64,000 bases of DNA from Myxococcaceae bacterium JPH2 (GCA_016458225.1 JAEMGR010000026.1:1-64000); one strand, 5' to 3'; numbered from the stretch's first letter, positions 33,038-42,419 are shown. The notes: generated by a model not told the origin, from the sequence alone. Translations and numbers: made by a program.

Positions 33038-34669
33038 ATGCATCCCCCCAAAACGACAGGGCTTTTGTCCAAAAGCGTGGGGCGGGTGGGGCCGTTGTCC
33101 ATCGGTCGGTTGGCCGGGAGGGGGGCGTGGACGGGGCTTCCGTGGGTGACGGCGACCCTCATGGCGCTCCTTGGCGGGGTGTATGCGGCGACCTTGGACA
33201 CGGGGCCGATCCGAGTGGACACGCTGGTGCGCTGGGGCGCGAAGGCGGGGCCGCTGGTGACGGAGGTGGGGCAGGGATGGCGGCTGCTCGTGGCCAATCT
33301 GCTCCATCGGGACCTGGCGCACCTGGGCCTCAACCTGCTGGTGCTGGTGGTGGTGGGCACCACGGTGGAGCGCACGCTGCGCCGGAGGGACTACGTGGCG
33401 CTGCTGCTCGGCTCGGCGCTGGGCACGATGGCGGGCTCGCTGTGGTGGTCCAGCGCGGTGAGCGTAGGGGCCTCGGGGATGATTTTCGGCTGCGTGGGGG
33501 CGCTGCTCGTGCTGGGGCGCAAGCCGCGCGGGGCGGGCGAGCGGGGACGGTATCGCTGGTTCTCGGGCGAGGGCGCGCTGCCGACGGTGCTCGTGTTCCT
33601 GTGGCTCGGGTGGACGAGCGCGGGCGTGGACAACGCGGGGCATCTGGGCGGGCTGCTGACCGGATTGCTCGCGGGCACGGTGTTCTCGCCGCGCGAGCTT
33701 GACGGTGACGTCACTCGCGCGTCTCGGTGGCTGCGCCCGGTGGGGGTGGTGGCCCTGGCGGTGGGCGTCGCGGTGGGGGTGACGTGGGAGGGCTCGGGCT
33801 GGCAGGTGGAGCGGGACGATGGGTTCGGCGTGGCGGTGAGCCTGCCCGCGGGCTGGCGGCGCGAGGAGGACGCTCACGGCCGACGCTCGTTCTCCAACGG
33901 GCTGCCGGGACTGGGCCGGGCGACGTTCTCGGCGGAGGCCATCGAGGCGGGCGAGCCGGGGGATGGCGAGGTCCAGGCGCGCCACTTCCTGGCAGACGAG
34001 TTGGTTTCCGGTGTGCCGGGGCCGCATGGACAGGTGCGGTCGGCCTCGGGCCCGGAGGCGACGATGCTGGGGGGGAGGGCGGCCCAGCGGGTGCGCGCCG
34101 AGGTGGAGGGCGGCTCGGGCGCCACCTCCCTGCGGGCATGGTTCGTTCCGCGAGGGGAGTGGGTCTACCGGCTCGTGTTCACCTGGCCCGCGAGCTATCC
34201 CTCCTATGCGGCGGTGGTGGACCGGATGGTGGCGGAGCTTCGCCTGGAGGAGCCGGCGACGCTGCGTGAGGCTCGGGCGCGTGCGCTGTTGGTGCCCGGC
34301 GCGGTGGGGCCGCTGCGCGCGTTGGGTTCGCAGCTTCGCCGGTGGGGACTGGCCCGCGAGGCGGTGGAGCCGCTCGCGTCGGCCGTGCGTCTGGCTCCGG
34401 CGGATGTGCCAACGCGCGTGGAGCTGGCGCGTGCGCTCTTCGAGTCCGGTCAGGTGGAGGAGGGGTGTCACGCGGCGGCGGAGGCGCGGGTGTACGGCCC
34501 TTCCGAGACCGCTGCGCTGGAGGCCGGGGTTCGCTGCGAACTGGCCCGAGGGGACGCGGTGCGCGCGCTCGCGCGATTGGAAGAGGCCCGTCAGGTGGAT
34601 CCTCGCGATGCGCGGCTTCGCGCGGCGGAGGCGGCGCTGCGCGCGGCGTTGGAAGCACCTGGGCCCTGA
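33038..34669 (+). CDS. Rhomboid-family intramembrane protease with extended C-terminal domain
   Basis: 543 aa. Six predicted membrane segments in the first ~230 residues, including the catalytic Ser146 (GASGMIFG) and His202 (NAGHLGG), and the early HRDLAHLGLNLL helix, all rhomboid hallmarks. After a seventh hydrophobic segment (VGVVALAVGVAVGV) come ~150 residues of a beta-type domain and ~150 residues of TPR-like helices (AREAVEPLASAVRLAPADV). Rhomboids cut transmembrane substrates inside the membrane; the added domain may recognise them. ATG 33038. Divergent from the two-FHA membrane protein, itself a single-pass candidate partner. Confidence 0.88.
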   Translation: MHPPKTTGLLSKSVGRVGPLSIGRLAGRGAWTGLPWVTATLMALLGGVYAATLDTGPIRVDTLVRWGAKAGPLVTEVGQGWRLLVANLLHRDLAHLGLNLLVLVVVGTTVERTLRRRDYVALLLGSALGTMAGSLWWSSAVSVGASGMIFGCVGALLVLGRKPRGAGERGRYRWFSGEGALPTVLVFLWLGWTSAGVDNAGHLGGLLTGLLAGTVFSPRELDGDVTRASRWLRPVGVVALAVGVAVGVTWEGSGWQVERDDGFGVAVSLPAGWRREEDAHGRRSFSNGLPGLGRATFSAEAIEAGEPGDGEVQARHFLADELVSGVPGPHGQVRSASGPEATMLGGRAAQRVRAEVEGGSGATSLRAWFVPRGEWVYRLVFTWPASYPSYAAVVDRMVAELRLEEPATLREARARALLVPGAVGPLRALGSQLRRWGLAREAVEPLASAVRLAPADVPTRVELARALFESGQVEEGCHAAAEARVYGPSETAALEAGVRCELARGDAVRALARLEEARQVDPRDARLRAAEAALRAALEAPGP

Positions 34670-34687
34670 GCGGTTGGGGCACACGGC

Positions 34688-35551
34688 TCAGCGCGCGGAG
34701 AAGGGACGCACCACGATGCCCGCGCTCACGCTCCATTCATCGCGGCGCGCGAGCCCCGCATCTCCGTGGATGACCGTGCCCGCGAGGCGCAGGGCCACGG
34801 GCTGGTCGTTGAGTGCGAGGACGACGCGCTCCAGGCTGCCCTCGGCCCGCGCGCGGAAGTGCGCTCCCTGCTCGAAGTCATAGCTCCACCCCGCGAGACC
34901 CGAGGCGTGCACCGTCCACCCGCCGTCCTCGCTCTGCCAGCCCAGGTCCAGCCGGAGCGAGGTGAACGGGGACACCTCGTGCTCGGTGCCGTTCGGGGTG
35001 TGTCGAAGCACGTGGCTCGCCGCAGGGCCCACGGCGAGCCAGCGGCGCGGCGAGTTCGCTCGCAGCGGATCCACGAGCAGGCCCACCTGCGCCGTCTCCA
35101 GCACCCAGCCCGGGCCCTCCCAGGCGCGGCGCTCCAGGTGCGCGCCCTTAAGCGCCACGGCCACGTCGAACGGGAAGGGGATGCGCACGGGGCGCGCGGT
35201 GGGGACGAGGATGAAGCCATCCTCCAGGTGCCGGCGCAGCAGTCCGTCATAGGCCGTGAAGGTGTAGCCGGTGCGCTCGCCCTTCCACGTCTCCGTCAGG
35301 AGGAGGCGATGGCGGTTGTACCAAGGCGTCCCCTTGCTGTGGCTCTCCCGCCCCGTGCTGAGCAGGAGGCCCGCGAGCACCTCGAGAGAGGCGGGGCCCT
35401 GGCCGAGCCGGAGCCCCGTGCCCACCACCGGCCCGAAGTCCGGCTCGAAGCACGTGGCGAACACCTCGCCGCTCGCCGTGCGGCCCGTGCACGGGGGCTC
35501 CGCTCCCAGCGTGGCGGTGAGCAGCAGCGTCGTCAGGCCGAGCGCCAGCAT
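34688..35551 (-). CDS. Exported hypothetical protein, paralogue of its neighbour
   Basis: 287 aa with a Sec signal peptide (MLALGLTTLLLTATLGAE) and alternating hydrophobic/aromatic strands to the end, like a small outer-membrane beta-barrel. Its C-terminal stretch (LALNDQPVALRLAG, then DEWSVSAGIVV) resembles that of the next gene upstream (35556), suggesting tandem duplication. The two are 4 bp apart on the same strand and likely one operon. ATG 35551 preceded by GGAAGGG. Function unknown. Confidence 0.7.
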   Translation of the reverse strand: MLALGLTTLLLTATLGAEPPCTGRTASGEVFATCFEPDFGPVVGTGLRLGQGPASLEVLAGLLLSTGRESHSKGTPWYNRHRLLLTETWKGERTGYTFTAYDGLLRRHLEDGFILVPTARPVRIPFPFDVAVALKGAHLERRAWEGPGWVLETAQVGLLVDPLRANSPRRWLAVGPAASHVLRHTPNGTEHEVSPFTSLRLDLGWQSEDGGWTVHASGLAGWSYDFEQGAHFRARAEGSLERVVLALNDQPVALRLAGTVIHGDAGLARRDEWSVSAGIVVRPFSAR

Positions 35552-35555
35552 GGGA

Positions 35556-36836
35556 CTAGCCCTTCCCGTTTCCAGCGAGCGGCGCCGAGCGACGGACCGG
35601 GGCCCACAGCGAGAAGCGCAGCCCCGCCTGCGCGGACCACTCCCAGGTCGCCGGCAGGTGCGCCAGGTCGTCACGCCACGTGCCTCGGCCATCGAGCACC
35701 AGGCTCACGGGCTGGTCGTTGATGGCCAGCAGGATGGCCTCGTAGCCGGCGTGCAGGCGCAGGCGCTCGGGGCGCAGCACGCGTCCCTCCACGGCCTTGG
35801 AGAGCAGCACCTTCTCCACTCCCGCCTCCACGCGCAGGTGGTGGAAGCCGTCCCGGTCGAGCGTCAGGTCGCCTTCGAGCGCCGCCCCCGGAACCAGGGT
35901 GAGCTGGCGTCCCGTCAGGTCCCGCTCGATGGAGGGGCCGGCGCGCACGCGGACGTACGACACGAGGTCGCGCGAGTGCCACAGGTCCAGCGAGGCGTGC
36001 ACCGTGCTCAGGGCCAGGAAGTCGGCTCGGGCGCCATCGCGGCGGACCTTCTCCAGGTGCATGGCCTCCGTCCAGACGCCCAGGTTCAGGAAGATGTCGT
36101 GCCGCGCGGGCTTGCCCACGAAGGTCGTCACGCGGACGAGCGGCTCGTGCTCCTCGGTGCGGAAGTCGTAGCGCAGCAGCGTCGCATCCAGGGCGCTGTC
36201 GTCCCCCAGGTAGATGGCCGTGTCGAACAGCGTCAGCCGATGCACGCGCGAGGGGCCCTGGGGCCACTCGAAGTCCATCCCGAAGTCCGCGCGCACGCGG
36301 TTGTCGTGGCCCGAGCCTCCCTCGACCCAGCGGGGCGCCCATGCACCTCCCAGCCAGATACGGCGGTGCAGGTCGAAGTTGAACTGCATCACCCGGCCTT
36401 GCTCGTCGCGGTACCAGCCCGGCGGCGCGCTGGCGACGGCGGGGATCAACCGGTACTCCCCCAGGGTGTCGAGGAGCGACTGGCTCACCACACAGCCCTG
36501 GCTTCGCTCCAGCGCTCGGTCCGTCTCCGTGCCCGACCCATCCAGCTCGTGGAGAGGGGCGACCCGGCACTCGTGCTTCGCGCTGTCGCATTCGGCCGCG
36601 TAGTGGCCCGACGGGACGCGCTCGGTGGGAGGGAGGTCGACGCAGTAGTGGATGGACTCCCACTGCTGCGTGGGCGGAGCCGGGGCGGCGGGCTCCAGGT
36701 GCAGCGGCGGCGCGGGCGGGGGCGGGGCCGTTTCGCCACCGGTCTGCTGAAGGGGCGCGGGCGCGGGGGGCGTCGTGTCGCCACCCTCCTGCCCGAGCAA
36801 GAGGGCACAGGTCAGGGCCGCGATGGAAGGCAGCAT
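35556..36836 (-). CDS. Exported hypothetical protein with Pro-rich linker
   Basis: 426 aa. Signal peptide (MLPSIAALTCALLLGQ), a Pro/Ala/Gly-rich spacer (~20-60), a Cys-containing segment (IHYCVDLPPTERV, CDSAKHECRV), then beta strands; C-terminal part (LLAINDQPVSLVLDG, EWSAQAGLRFSL) parallels the downstream protein. Probably an outer-membrane or periplasmic protein, first gene of a two-gene operon. The ATG at 36836 begins a good signal peptide. The 263-bp gap to the divergent glycosyltransferase holds the regulatory region. Not recognised beyond this. Confidence 0.7.
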   Translation of the reverse strand: MLPSIAALTCALLLGQEGGDTTPPAPAPLQQTGGETAPPPPAPPLHLEPAAPAPPTQQWESIHYCVDLPPTERVPSGHYAAECDSAKHECRVAPLHELDGSGTETDRALERSQGCVVSQSLLDTLGEYRLIPAVASAPPGWYRDEQGRVMQFNFDLHRRIWLGGAWAPRWVEGGSGHDNRVRADFGMDFEWPQGPSRVHRLTLFDTAIYLGDDSALDATLLRYDFRTEEHEPLVRVTTFVGKPARHDIFLNLGVWTEAMHLEKVRRDGARADFLALSTVHASLDLWHSRDLVSYVRVRAGPSIERDLTGRQLTLVPGAALEGDLTLDRDGFHHLRVEAGVEKVLLSKAVEGRVLRPERLRLHAGYEAILLAINDQPVSLVLDGRGTWRDDLAHLPATWEWSAQAGLRFSLWAPVRRSAPLAGNGKG

Positions 36837-37099
36837 GGGTCTCCTCGGTCGGTGCGGCGCCGAGCGAAAGTGCCCGGAACCGTCAGGCGGCCAATACAAG
36901 GCCCGTGCCCCCGGCCGAGCCTCGGGCCTGCGCCCCTGGGGGCTGCCCGAGGTGTGCAGGCTTCTGCACAATGGCGGCTCACAGTGGCGCGAAATTGGCG
37001 CAACCCGCGAAGGTCGACCGGCGGGGAGCGCGGGGATATAAGGCCGCGATCCCGCCGAGCGCGGGGCATCCGTCCCGGACGACGAAGGAGCACTTGCCC

Positions 37100-39403
37100 G
37101 TGGCAAGCGACGGCGAACAACAGCAGCAAGAGCAGACCTTCACCGAGGCGCTTCTCGGCAAGGAGACCGTGTCGGGTGCGTGGGCGGCCAGGTGGCGCGC
37201 GCTTCCCGCGAGCCTGCGCGTGGTGCTGGCGACGGCCGGCTTCGCCGCGCTGCTCTTCATCCCCTACCTGGGCGCCGTGGGGTTGTGGGACCCATGGGAG
37301 ACGCACTACGGCGAGGTGGCGCGCGAGATGATCCAGCGCCAGGACTACGTCTATCCCTACTGGGAGAACGCGTGGTTCTTCTCCAAGCCGCCGCTCACCA
37401 TGTGGATGCAGGCGCTGGGGATGCAGGTGGTGGGCACGTTGCGCACCGATGGCGCGCTCGCTCGCTACACGGAGTGGGGCATGCGCATGCCCTTCGCGCT
37501 CCTGAGCATCGCGGCGGTGACGCTGCTGTCTCTGGCGGTGTCTCGCGTGGTGAGTCGCCGCGCGGGGCTGGCGACCGGCTTCGTGCTGTGCACCATGCCG
37601 CTGTACTTCCTGCTCACGCGGCAGACGGTGACGGACACGCCCTTCGTCACGACCTTCGTGTGCGCCATGGCGTGCGCCATCATCGGGCAGCTCGATGAGA
37701 CGACGCGGCATCGCACCGCGTGGTGGTACGCCTTCTATGTGTTTGCGGGGCTGGCCACGCTGGCCAAGGGCCTCCTGGGCGTGGGCCTGCCCGCGGTCAT
37801 CCTCGTGCTGTACGCGATCGCCGCCGTCATCCCGTGGGATGGCAAGAGCGTGGAAGCGCACCTGAGCTGGCTGCGCGACGCGGAGTTCCGCAAGGACGTG
37901 CGCGAGGGCCGCAGGACCATGCCGGTGCTGTGGGCGCAGATGTACCGGATGCGCCTGGGCACGGGCATCCTCGTGTTCGCCGCGGTCGCGGTGCCCTGGT
38001 ACCTGACGTTGTGCCTCTTCGATGGCTTGGACGATGAGGGCAAGCTCTTCTGGTACCGCTTCTTCATCCACGACCACCTGAACCGCCTCACCGCGGGCGT
38101 GTACACGACGACGCCCGGGGGCTCGTTCGTGTACTTCATCGAGCAGGGCGGCTACGCCATCTTCCCGTGGGTGGCGCTGGTGCCGGGCGCGCTCGCCGTG
38201 GTGTCGCGGCTGCGGCTGCGCTCCGCGTCGAAGGCGGACCACCTGGCGCTCATCGCCGTGCTGTGGGTGGCCTTCGCGTTCTACCTGCTGGGCTCCAGCG
38301 CGACGAAGTTCCACCACTACGTGTTCCCCATCCTCCCGGGGCTGGCGGTGCTCATCGCCTTGTTCGTGGACAAGCTCTGGGAAGAGGGCATCTCCGCGCA
38401 CGCGGTGAGCCTCATCTTCGGGCTCGTCCTGTTCATCCTCGTGGGCAAGGACCTGGCGGAGAACCCCAAGGACTTCACCGACCTGTTCGTCTTCAACTAC
38501 GACCGGCCCTATCCCACGGACCTCGTCACGCGGCCCATCTCGCTGTTCTCCTCACGGCCGCTGTGGTCGGGGGACGTGGTCACGCTGGTGCTGCTGGCGT
38601 TCGGCGTCTACCTCTCCATCGACGCGTTCATGGGGCGCTCGCGGCGATCGCTCGGCGCGCGCGCGGTGGCGCTGCTGCTGCTGACATGCGGGCTGGCCAC
38701 GCTGGGGGGTGTCTCCTCCCAGGGCCAGGTGTCCGCGCTGATGCTGTTGGGCTCGGCGCTGGCCGTCACCGGTGGCTACATCTTCCTGAAGGTCATGAAG
38801 CCGGGCACCGAGGAGAGCCGAGGGAGCTACCAGGTGCTCGCGGCGGGGCTGGTGTTCGTGGGCGTGTCGCTCGCGGCCCGAGGGTTCCGCATGGCGGGCA
38901 CGGCGGATCCGCTGTTCAAGTCGCTGTCCGAGCCCATCAACGTGAAGGCGGCCATGGGCTTCGCGTTCGCGGTGGCGGGCATCCTGGCGGCGGTCGCGGC
39001 GCTGATGCGCTCGCGCGTGCTGCTGTTCAGCTCGTTCTGGGGTCTGGCCGCCAGCTTCGCGCTCTGGTTCAACTGGGGCCAATGGGTGGACCTGTCCCAC
39101 CACTGGACGCAGCGCGACCTCTTCTGGCGCTACTACGGCCAGCGCAACGCGGGCGAGCCCATCGCGGCGTTCATGATGAACTGGCGCGGTGAGACGTTCT
39201 ACTCGCGCAACACGGTGGAGCAGTTCCGCGCCGGTGACGCGAACATGCGCATGCGTCAGTTCGCCGCGCGCCCTGGCCGCGAGTGGGCCCTGGTGGAGCA
39301 CAACCGGCTGAACCTGCTGCGCAACGCGGTGGGCACGGACAAGACCGTCACGCTCATCGATCGGGACATCAACAACAAGTTCGTCCTGGTGACCATCGAG
39401 TGA
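37100..39403 (+). CDS. Family 39 (ArnT/PMT-like) membrane glycosyltransferase
   Basis: 767 aa polytopic protein with ~14 predicted membrane helices. The first periplasmic loop has the GT-C signature (WDPWETHYGEVAREMIQ) followed by FFSKPPLTMWMQALG, as in ArnT-like enzymes that move a sugar from a polyprenyl phosphate donor to lipid A, glycans or proteins. The acceptor is unknown. The GTG at 37100 is 9 bases after GAAGGAG. A weak sigma-54-like site (TGGC...TTGGC) lies at 36985. Its TGA overlaps the GTG of the ABC ATPase, so the three genes 37100-41180 are translationally coupled and may cooperate in envelope assembly. Confidence 0.82.
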   Translation: MASDGEQQQQEQTFTEALLGKETVSGAWAARWRALPASLRVVLATAGFAALLFIPYLGAVGLWDPWETHYGEVAREMIQRQDYVYPYWENAWFFSKPPLTMWMQALGMQVVGTLRTDGALARYTEWGMRMPFALLSIAAVTLLSLAVSRVVSRRAGLATGFVLCTMPLYFLLTRQTVTDTPFVTTFVCAMACAIIGQLDETTRHRTAWWYAFYVFAGLATLAKGLLGVGLPAVILVLYAIAAVIPWDGKSVEAHLSWLRDAEFRKDVREGRRTMPVLWAQMYRMRLGTGILVFAAVAVPWYLTLCLFDGLDDEGKLFWYRFFIHDHLNRLTAGVYTTTPGGSFVYFIEQGGYAIFPWVALVPGALAVVSRLRLRSASKADHLALIAVLWVAFAFYLLGSSATKFHHYVFPILPGLAVLIALFVDKLWEEGISAHAVSLIFGLVLFILVGKDLAENPKDFTDLFVFNYDRPYPTDLVTRPISLFSSRPLWSGDVVTLVLLAFGVYLSIDAFMGRSRRSLGARAVALLLLTCGLATLGGVSSQGQVSALMLLGSALAVTGGYIFLKVMKPGTEESRGSYQVLAAGLVFVGVSLAARGFRMAGTADPLFKSLSEPINVKAAMGFAFAVAGILAAVAALMRSRVLLFSSFWGLAASFALWFNWGQWVDLSHHWTQRDLFWRYYGQRNAGEPIAAFMMNWRGETFYSRNTVEQFRAGDANMRMRQFAARPGREWALVEHNRLNLLRNAVGTDKTVTLIDRDINNKFVLVTIE

Positions 39404-40377
39404 GCACCCTCGCGGTGCCTCGTGCGGGCGGCACGGTGGAGCCCGCATCCGCCGCGGAGCCAGGCGGCATCCGCGTGCGGGGGTTGGGCAAGTCCTTCGG
39501 CGAGCGCGTCGCGGTGGAGGGCCTCAGCTTCGAGGTGAGGCCCGGTGAGGTGTTCGGCCTCCTGGGGCCCAACGGCGCCGGCAAGACGACCACGGTGCGC
39601 ATGCTGACGGGCCTCTTGCGGCCGTCCTCGGGCGAGGCCGTGGTGTGGGGCCATCGCGCGGAGCATGACGGCGAGGCGCTGCGCAAGGTGGTGGGGCTCC
39701 TCACCGAGCAGCCCGGCCTCTATGACCGGCTCACCGCGCGCGAGAACCTGCGCTTCTTCATGAAGCTGCACGAGTTGGACGAGGCGACGGCGTGGCCTCG
39801 GGCGAAGCACTACCTGGAGCGCTTCGGGCTGGCGGGCCGCGAGGACGACCCGTGCGGCGGCTTCAGCAAGGGGATGCGCCAGAAGCTGGCCATCATCCGC
39901 ACGCTCGTCCACGACCCGAAGGTCATCTTCCTCGATGAGCCCACCAGCGGCTTGGATCCGGAGTCCGCGCGCACCGTGCGCGACGCGGTGGCGGAGCTGG
40001 CGGCCGAGGGGCGCACCATCATCCTCTGCTCGCACAACCTCGCCGAGGTCGAGCGGCTGTGTGAGCGCGTGGCGGTGGTGAAACGGCGACTGCTCGCGCT
40101 GGGGTCGGTGCGGGAGCTGCGCCGCGCGGGGCAGGCGTTGGAGGTTCGCGTGGAGGGCGAAGCCGAGCGGTTCCGTTCAGTGCTCTCCGCGCTGCCCTTC
40201 GCGCCGGGCGTGTTGGCGGAGGGCGGGCGGCTGCGCGTGCTGCTCGCGGACGAGGCGCATGCCCCGGACGTGGTGGCGTGTCTGGTGGGGGCCGGTGCGC
40301 GGATTCACAGCGCGGTGCCCGCCCAGCGTCCGCTCGAAGAGGTGTACCTGGACCTGCTGAAGGAGGATGCGGCGTGA
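39400..40377 (+). CDS. ABC transporter ATP-binding protein
   Basis: 325 aa. Walker A GPNGAGKTT, Q-loop LTEQPGLYDRL, signature FSKGMRQKLAI, Walker B VIFLDEPTSGLD, switch His in CSHNLAEVERL. Followed by a ~90-residue C-terminal domain common in ABC-2 (Nat/Ccm/drug-type) ATPases. It powers the permease encoded next (4-bp GTGA overlap at 40374). The first ~25 residues before the ATPase fold are Ala/Pro-rich. Substrate unknown; coupling to the glycosyltransferase hints at a glycan or lipid. Confidence 0.92.
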   Translation: MSTLAVPRAGGTVEPASAAEPGGIRVRGLGKSFGERVAVEGLSFEVRPGEVFGLLGPNGAGKTTTVRMLTGLLRPSSGEAVVWGHRAEHDGEALRKVVGLLTEQPGLYDRLTARENLRFFMKLHELDEATAWPRAKHYLERFGLAGREDDPCGGFSKGMRQKLAIIRTLVHDPKVIFLDEPTSGLDPESARTVRDAVAELAAEGRTIILCSHNLAEVERLCERVAVVKRRLLALGSVRELRRAGQALEVRVEGEAERFRSVLSALPFAPGVLAEGGRLRVLLADEAHAPDVVACLVGAGARIHSAVPAQRPLEEVYLDLLKEDAA

Positions 40378-41180
40378 GTGGAGCGTTCCGTCCCCGGCGC
40401 GCGCTGGCGGTGTTCTGGAAGGACTTCCTGGACCTGCGCAAGAACGTGGGCCTGCTGGTGTCCATGGCGGTGCTGCCCGCGGTGATGGTGACGGTGCCCA
40501 TCGGTGTGGTGTGGACGTACGTGCGGCAGCCGGACCACGCGGACCTGCGCACGGTGGCGCTCTTCTATGACCCCACGCTGCCGCTCAACGTGAGCGCGGC
40601 GCGCTTCCTCATCGACAAGTCGCTCACCGACTGGTTCGGCATGTTCCTGGTGATGCCGGTGTTCGTGCCCATCCTCATCGCGTCCCAGAGCGTGGCGGGG
40701 GAGAAGGAGCGCCGGACGTTGGAGCCGCTGCTCGCGTCCCCGGTGACGGCGGCCGAACTGGTGGCGGGCAAGAGCCTGGCGGCGCTGATGCCAGCGGTGG
40801 CCATCACCTGGGTGGCGTTCGTGCTGTTCTGCGTGGGCGTGGACGTGGTGGCGTGGCCGCTGGTGAAGGCGCCGCTCATGCCCAACGCGCTCTGGGGCTT
40901 CGGGGTGTTCGTGCTGGCGCCGCTGTTCGCCTTCTTCGGCAACGGGGTGGCGGTCATCATCTCCGCGCGGGTGAACGAGGCGCGCATGGCGCAGCAGCTC
41001 GCGGCGCTGGTGGTGCTGCCGCTCGTGGGGCTGGTGGGCGGGCAGGTGGCCGGCTTCCTGAAGGCGGGCGCGGGCTACTACGCGCTGGAGGGCGCGGTGG
41101 TGCTGGTGCTGGATGTCGTGCTGCTGGTGGCCAGCATCCGGCTGTTGGACCGCGAGCGGCTGGTGGCTCGCTGGGGCTGA
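40374..41180 (+). CDS. ABC-2 type transporter permease
   Basis: 268 aa with six predicted membrane helices and the ABC-2 feature GEKERRTLEPLLASPVTAAE before helix three. The short basic N-terminus FRPRRALAVFWKDFLDL is typical. GTG start overlaps the ATPase stop (GTGA). Partner of the preceding ATPase; together an exporter-type half pair. A 13-bp-arm hairpin lies 60 bp downstream. Confidence 0.88.
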   Translation: MSGAFRPRRALAVFWKDFLDLRKNVGLLVSMAVLPAVMVTVPIGVVWTYVRQPDHADLRTVALFYDPTLPLNVSAARFLIDKSLTDWFGMFLVMPVFVPILIASQSVAGEKERRTLEPLLASPVTAAELVAGKSLAALMPAVAITWVAFVLFCVGVDVVAWPLVKAPLMPNALWGFGVFVLAPLFAFFGNGVAVIISARVNEARMAQQLAALVVLPLVGLVGGQVAGFLKAGAGYYALEGAVVLVLDVVLLVASIRLLDRERLVARWG

Positions 41181-41240
41181 GGTCCCTGGGCGACCGACCG
41201 GGCAAACCCCCGTGAAGATGGTATCTTTCCGCCCCGGACG

Positions 41241-41270
41241 CGGGACGAAAGCGGGCGCGCTTTCGTTCCG
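41241..41270. terminator. Hairpin between the ABC operon and the SPFH gene
   Basis: 13-bp arms (CGGGACGAAAGCG / CGCTTTCGTTCCG, one mismatch) with a 4-base loop. No T-run follows, so it may end the ABC transcript weakly or act in the leader of the next gene. Confidence 0.35.
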
Positions 41271-41347
41271 GTGGTCATGCATTTAGTGGGCGTGGTTGGC
41301 GGTGCGAGTTGATGGGCCGCAAGGCGGCCACGGAGGCGCTGAAAGCA

Positions 41348-42397
41348 ATGGGGATCTTCGACAGCATCAAGGGCGAGGCGAAGCGCAACTTCATCGCTCG
41401 GGCGGACGATGCCAAGGGGCAGATCGTCTACAAGTACCCGGAGAAGAACGTCCGGATGCTCACCCAGGTCACCGTCGCCGCCGACGAGGTGGCGCTGTTC
41501 GTCAAGGACGGCAAGGTGGAGGGCAAGCTGGGGCCCGGCCGTCACTCGCTGGACACGAACAACATCCCGTTCCTGTCGCGGCTGCTGGAGGGCTTCACCG
41601 GCGGCAACATGTTCATCGCGGAGATCTTCTTCGTCTCCGTGCGTGAGCACACCGGCCTGAAGTTCGGCGGCCCCATTGGCGACGTGCGCGACCCGGAGAC
41701 GGGCCTGGGCATTGGCACCATGGTGTACGGCGACTTCTCCATCCGCGTGACGGAGCCGGAGAAGCTGGTGGTGGGCCTGGTGGGCATGGGCCGCTCCAAC
41801 AACGAGGAGTTCGTCGGCTGGTTCAAGAACCAGGTGCTCAAGGTGACGCGCGACCGCATCGCCGAGCTGCTGGTGAAGAAGAAGTGGCCGCTGCTGGACG
41901 TGACGAGCGGCGCGTACACCGAGGAGATTGAAACCGAGGTCATCGCCGGCCTGAAGCCGCACGTGGATGACTACGGCCTCACCGTGGTGCGCATGGGCAA
42001 CTTCCACGTCAGCATCAAGGACGAGGACGAGGCCACGCTGAAGAAGCTGTCCAAGGACGTGGCCTACTCGCGGCTCGCGGGCGGCTTCCAGCAGTACGCC
42101 CAGGGCCAGGCGATGCTCGGCGCGTCCGAGGGCATGGCCAAGGGCGGTGGCGGCTCGGACGGCGCGCTCCAGGGCATGGGCATGGGGATGGGCTTCGGCA
42201 TGGCCCAGATGTTCTCCAACCAGCAGCAGCAGGCCCAGCAGCGCGTCCCCGCGTCGGAGCCGGCTCCCGCGGCGGCTCCGGCCGACACGCGCTCGCCCGC
42301 GCAGCGCCTGAAGGAGATCAAGGAGCTGAAGGACGCGGGCGTGCTGACGGACGAGGAGTACAACGCCAAGCGCGCGGAGCTGATGAAGCTGCTGTAG
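41348..42397 (+). CDS. SPFH-domain protein with C-terminal SHOCT motif
   Basis: 349 aa. The SPFH/band-7-like core (residues ~30-240; EVALFVKDGKVEGKLGPGRH, GDFSIRVTEPEKLV, YGLTVVRMGNFHVSI) resembles the YdjL/virion-core-type group rather than flotillins, with no N-terminal membrane helix. A Gly/Met/Gln-rich linker leads to a SHOCT oligomerisation motif (RLKEIKELKDAGVLTDEEYN). Probably a scaffold that assembles at membranes. ATG 41348 (MGIFDSIKGEAKRN) starts the conserved part; GGAGG lies 11 bases upstream. Convergent with the FHA gene. Confidence 0.83.
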   Translation: MGIFDSIKGEAKRNFIARADDAKGQIVYKYPEKNVRMLTQVTVAADEVALFVKDGKVEGKLGPGRHSLDTNNIPFLSRLLEGFTGGNMFIAEIFFVSVREHTGLKFGGPIGDVRDPETGLGIGTMVYGDFSIRVTEPEKLVVGLVGMGRSNNEEFVGWFKNQVLKVTRDRIAELLVKKKWPLLDVTSGAYTEEIETEVIAGLKPHVDDYGLTVVRMGNFHVSIKDEDEATLKKLSKDVAYSRLAGGFQQYAQGQAMLGASEGMAKGGGGSDGALQGMGMGMGFGMAQMFSNQQQQAQQRVPASEPAPAAAPADTRSPAQRLKEIKELKDAGVLTDEEYNAKRAELMKLL

Positions 42398-42419
42398 CGC
42401 CCGCGCGAGCGGCCAGTCC

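Noticed and set aside
32987-34684. N-terminal extension of the FHA protein
   Set aside because: It is antisense to the rhomboid gene and Arg/Pro/Ala-rich without domains; the conserved FHA begins at the GTG at 32986.
36985-36999. Second sigma-54 promoter before the glycosyltransferase
   Set aside because: Spacing of GG and GC is right, but the -12 element reads TGGC in place of TTGC; too weak to list as a feature.
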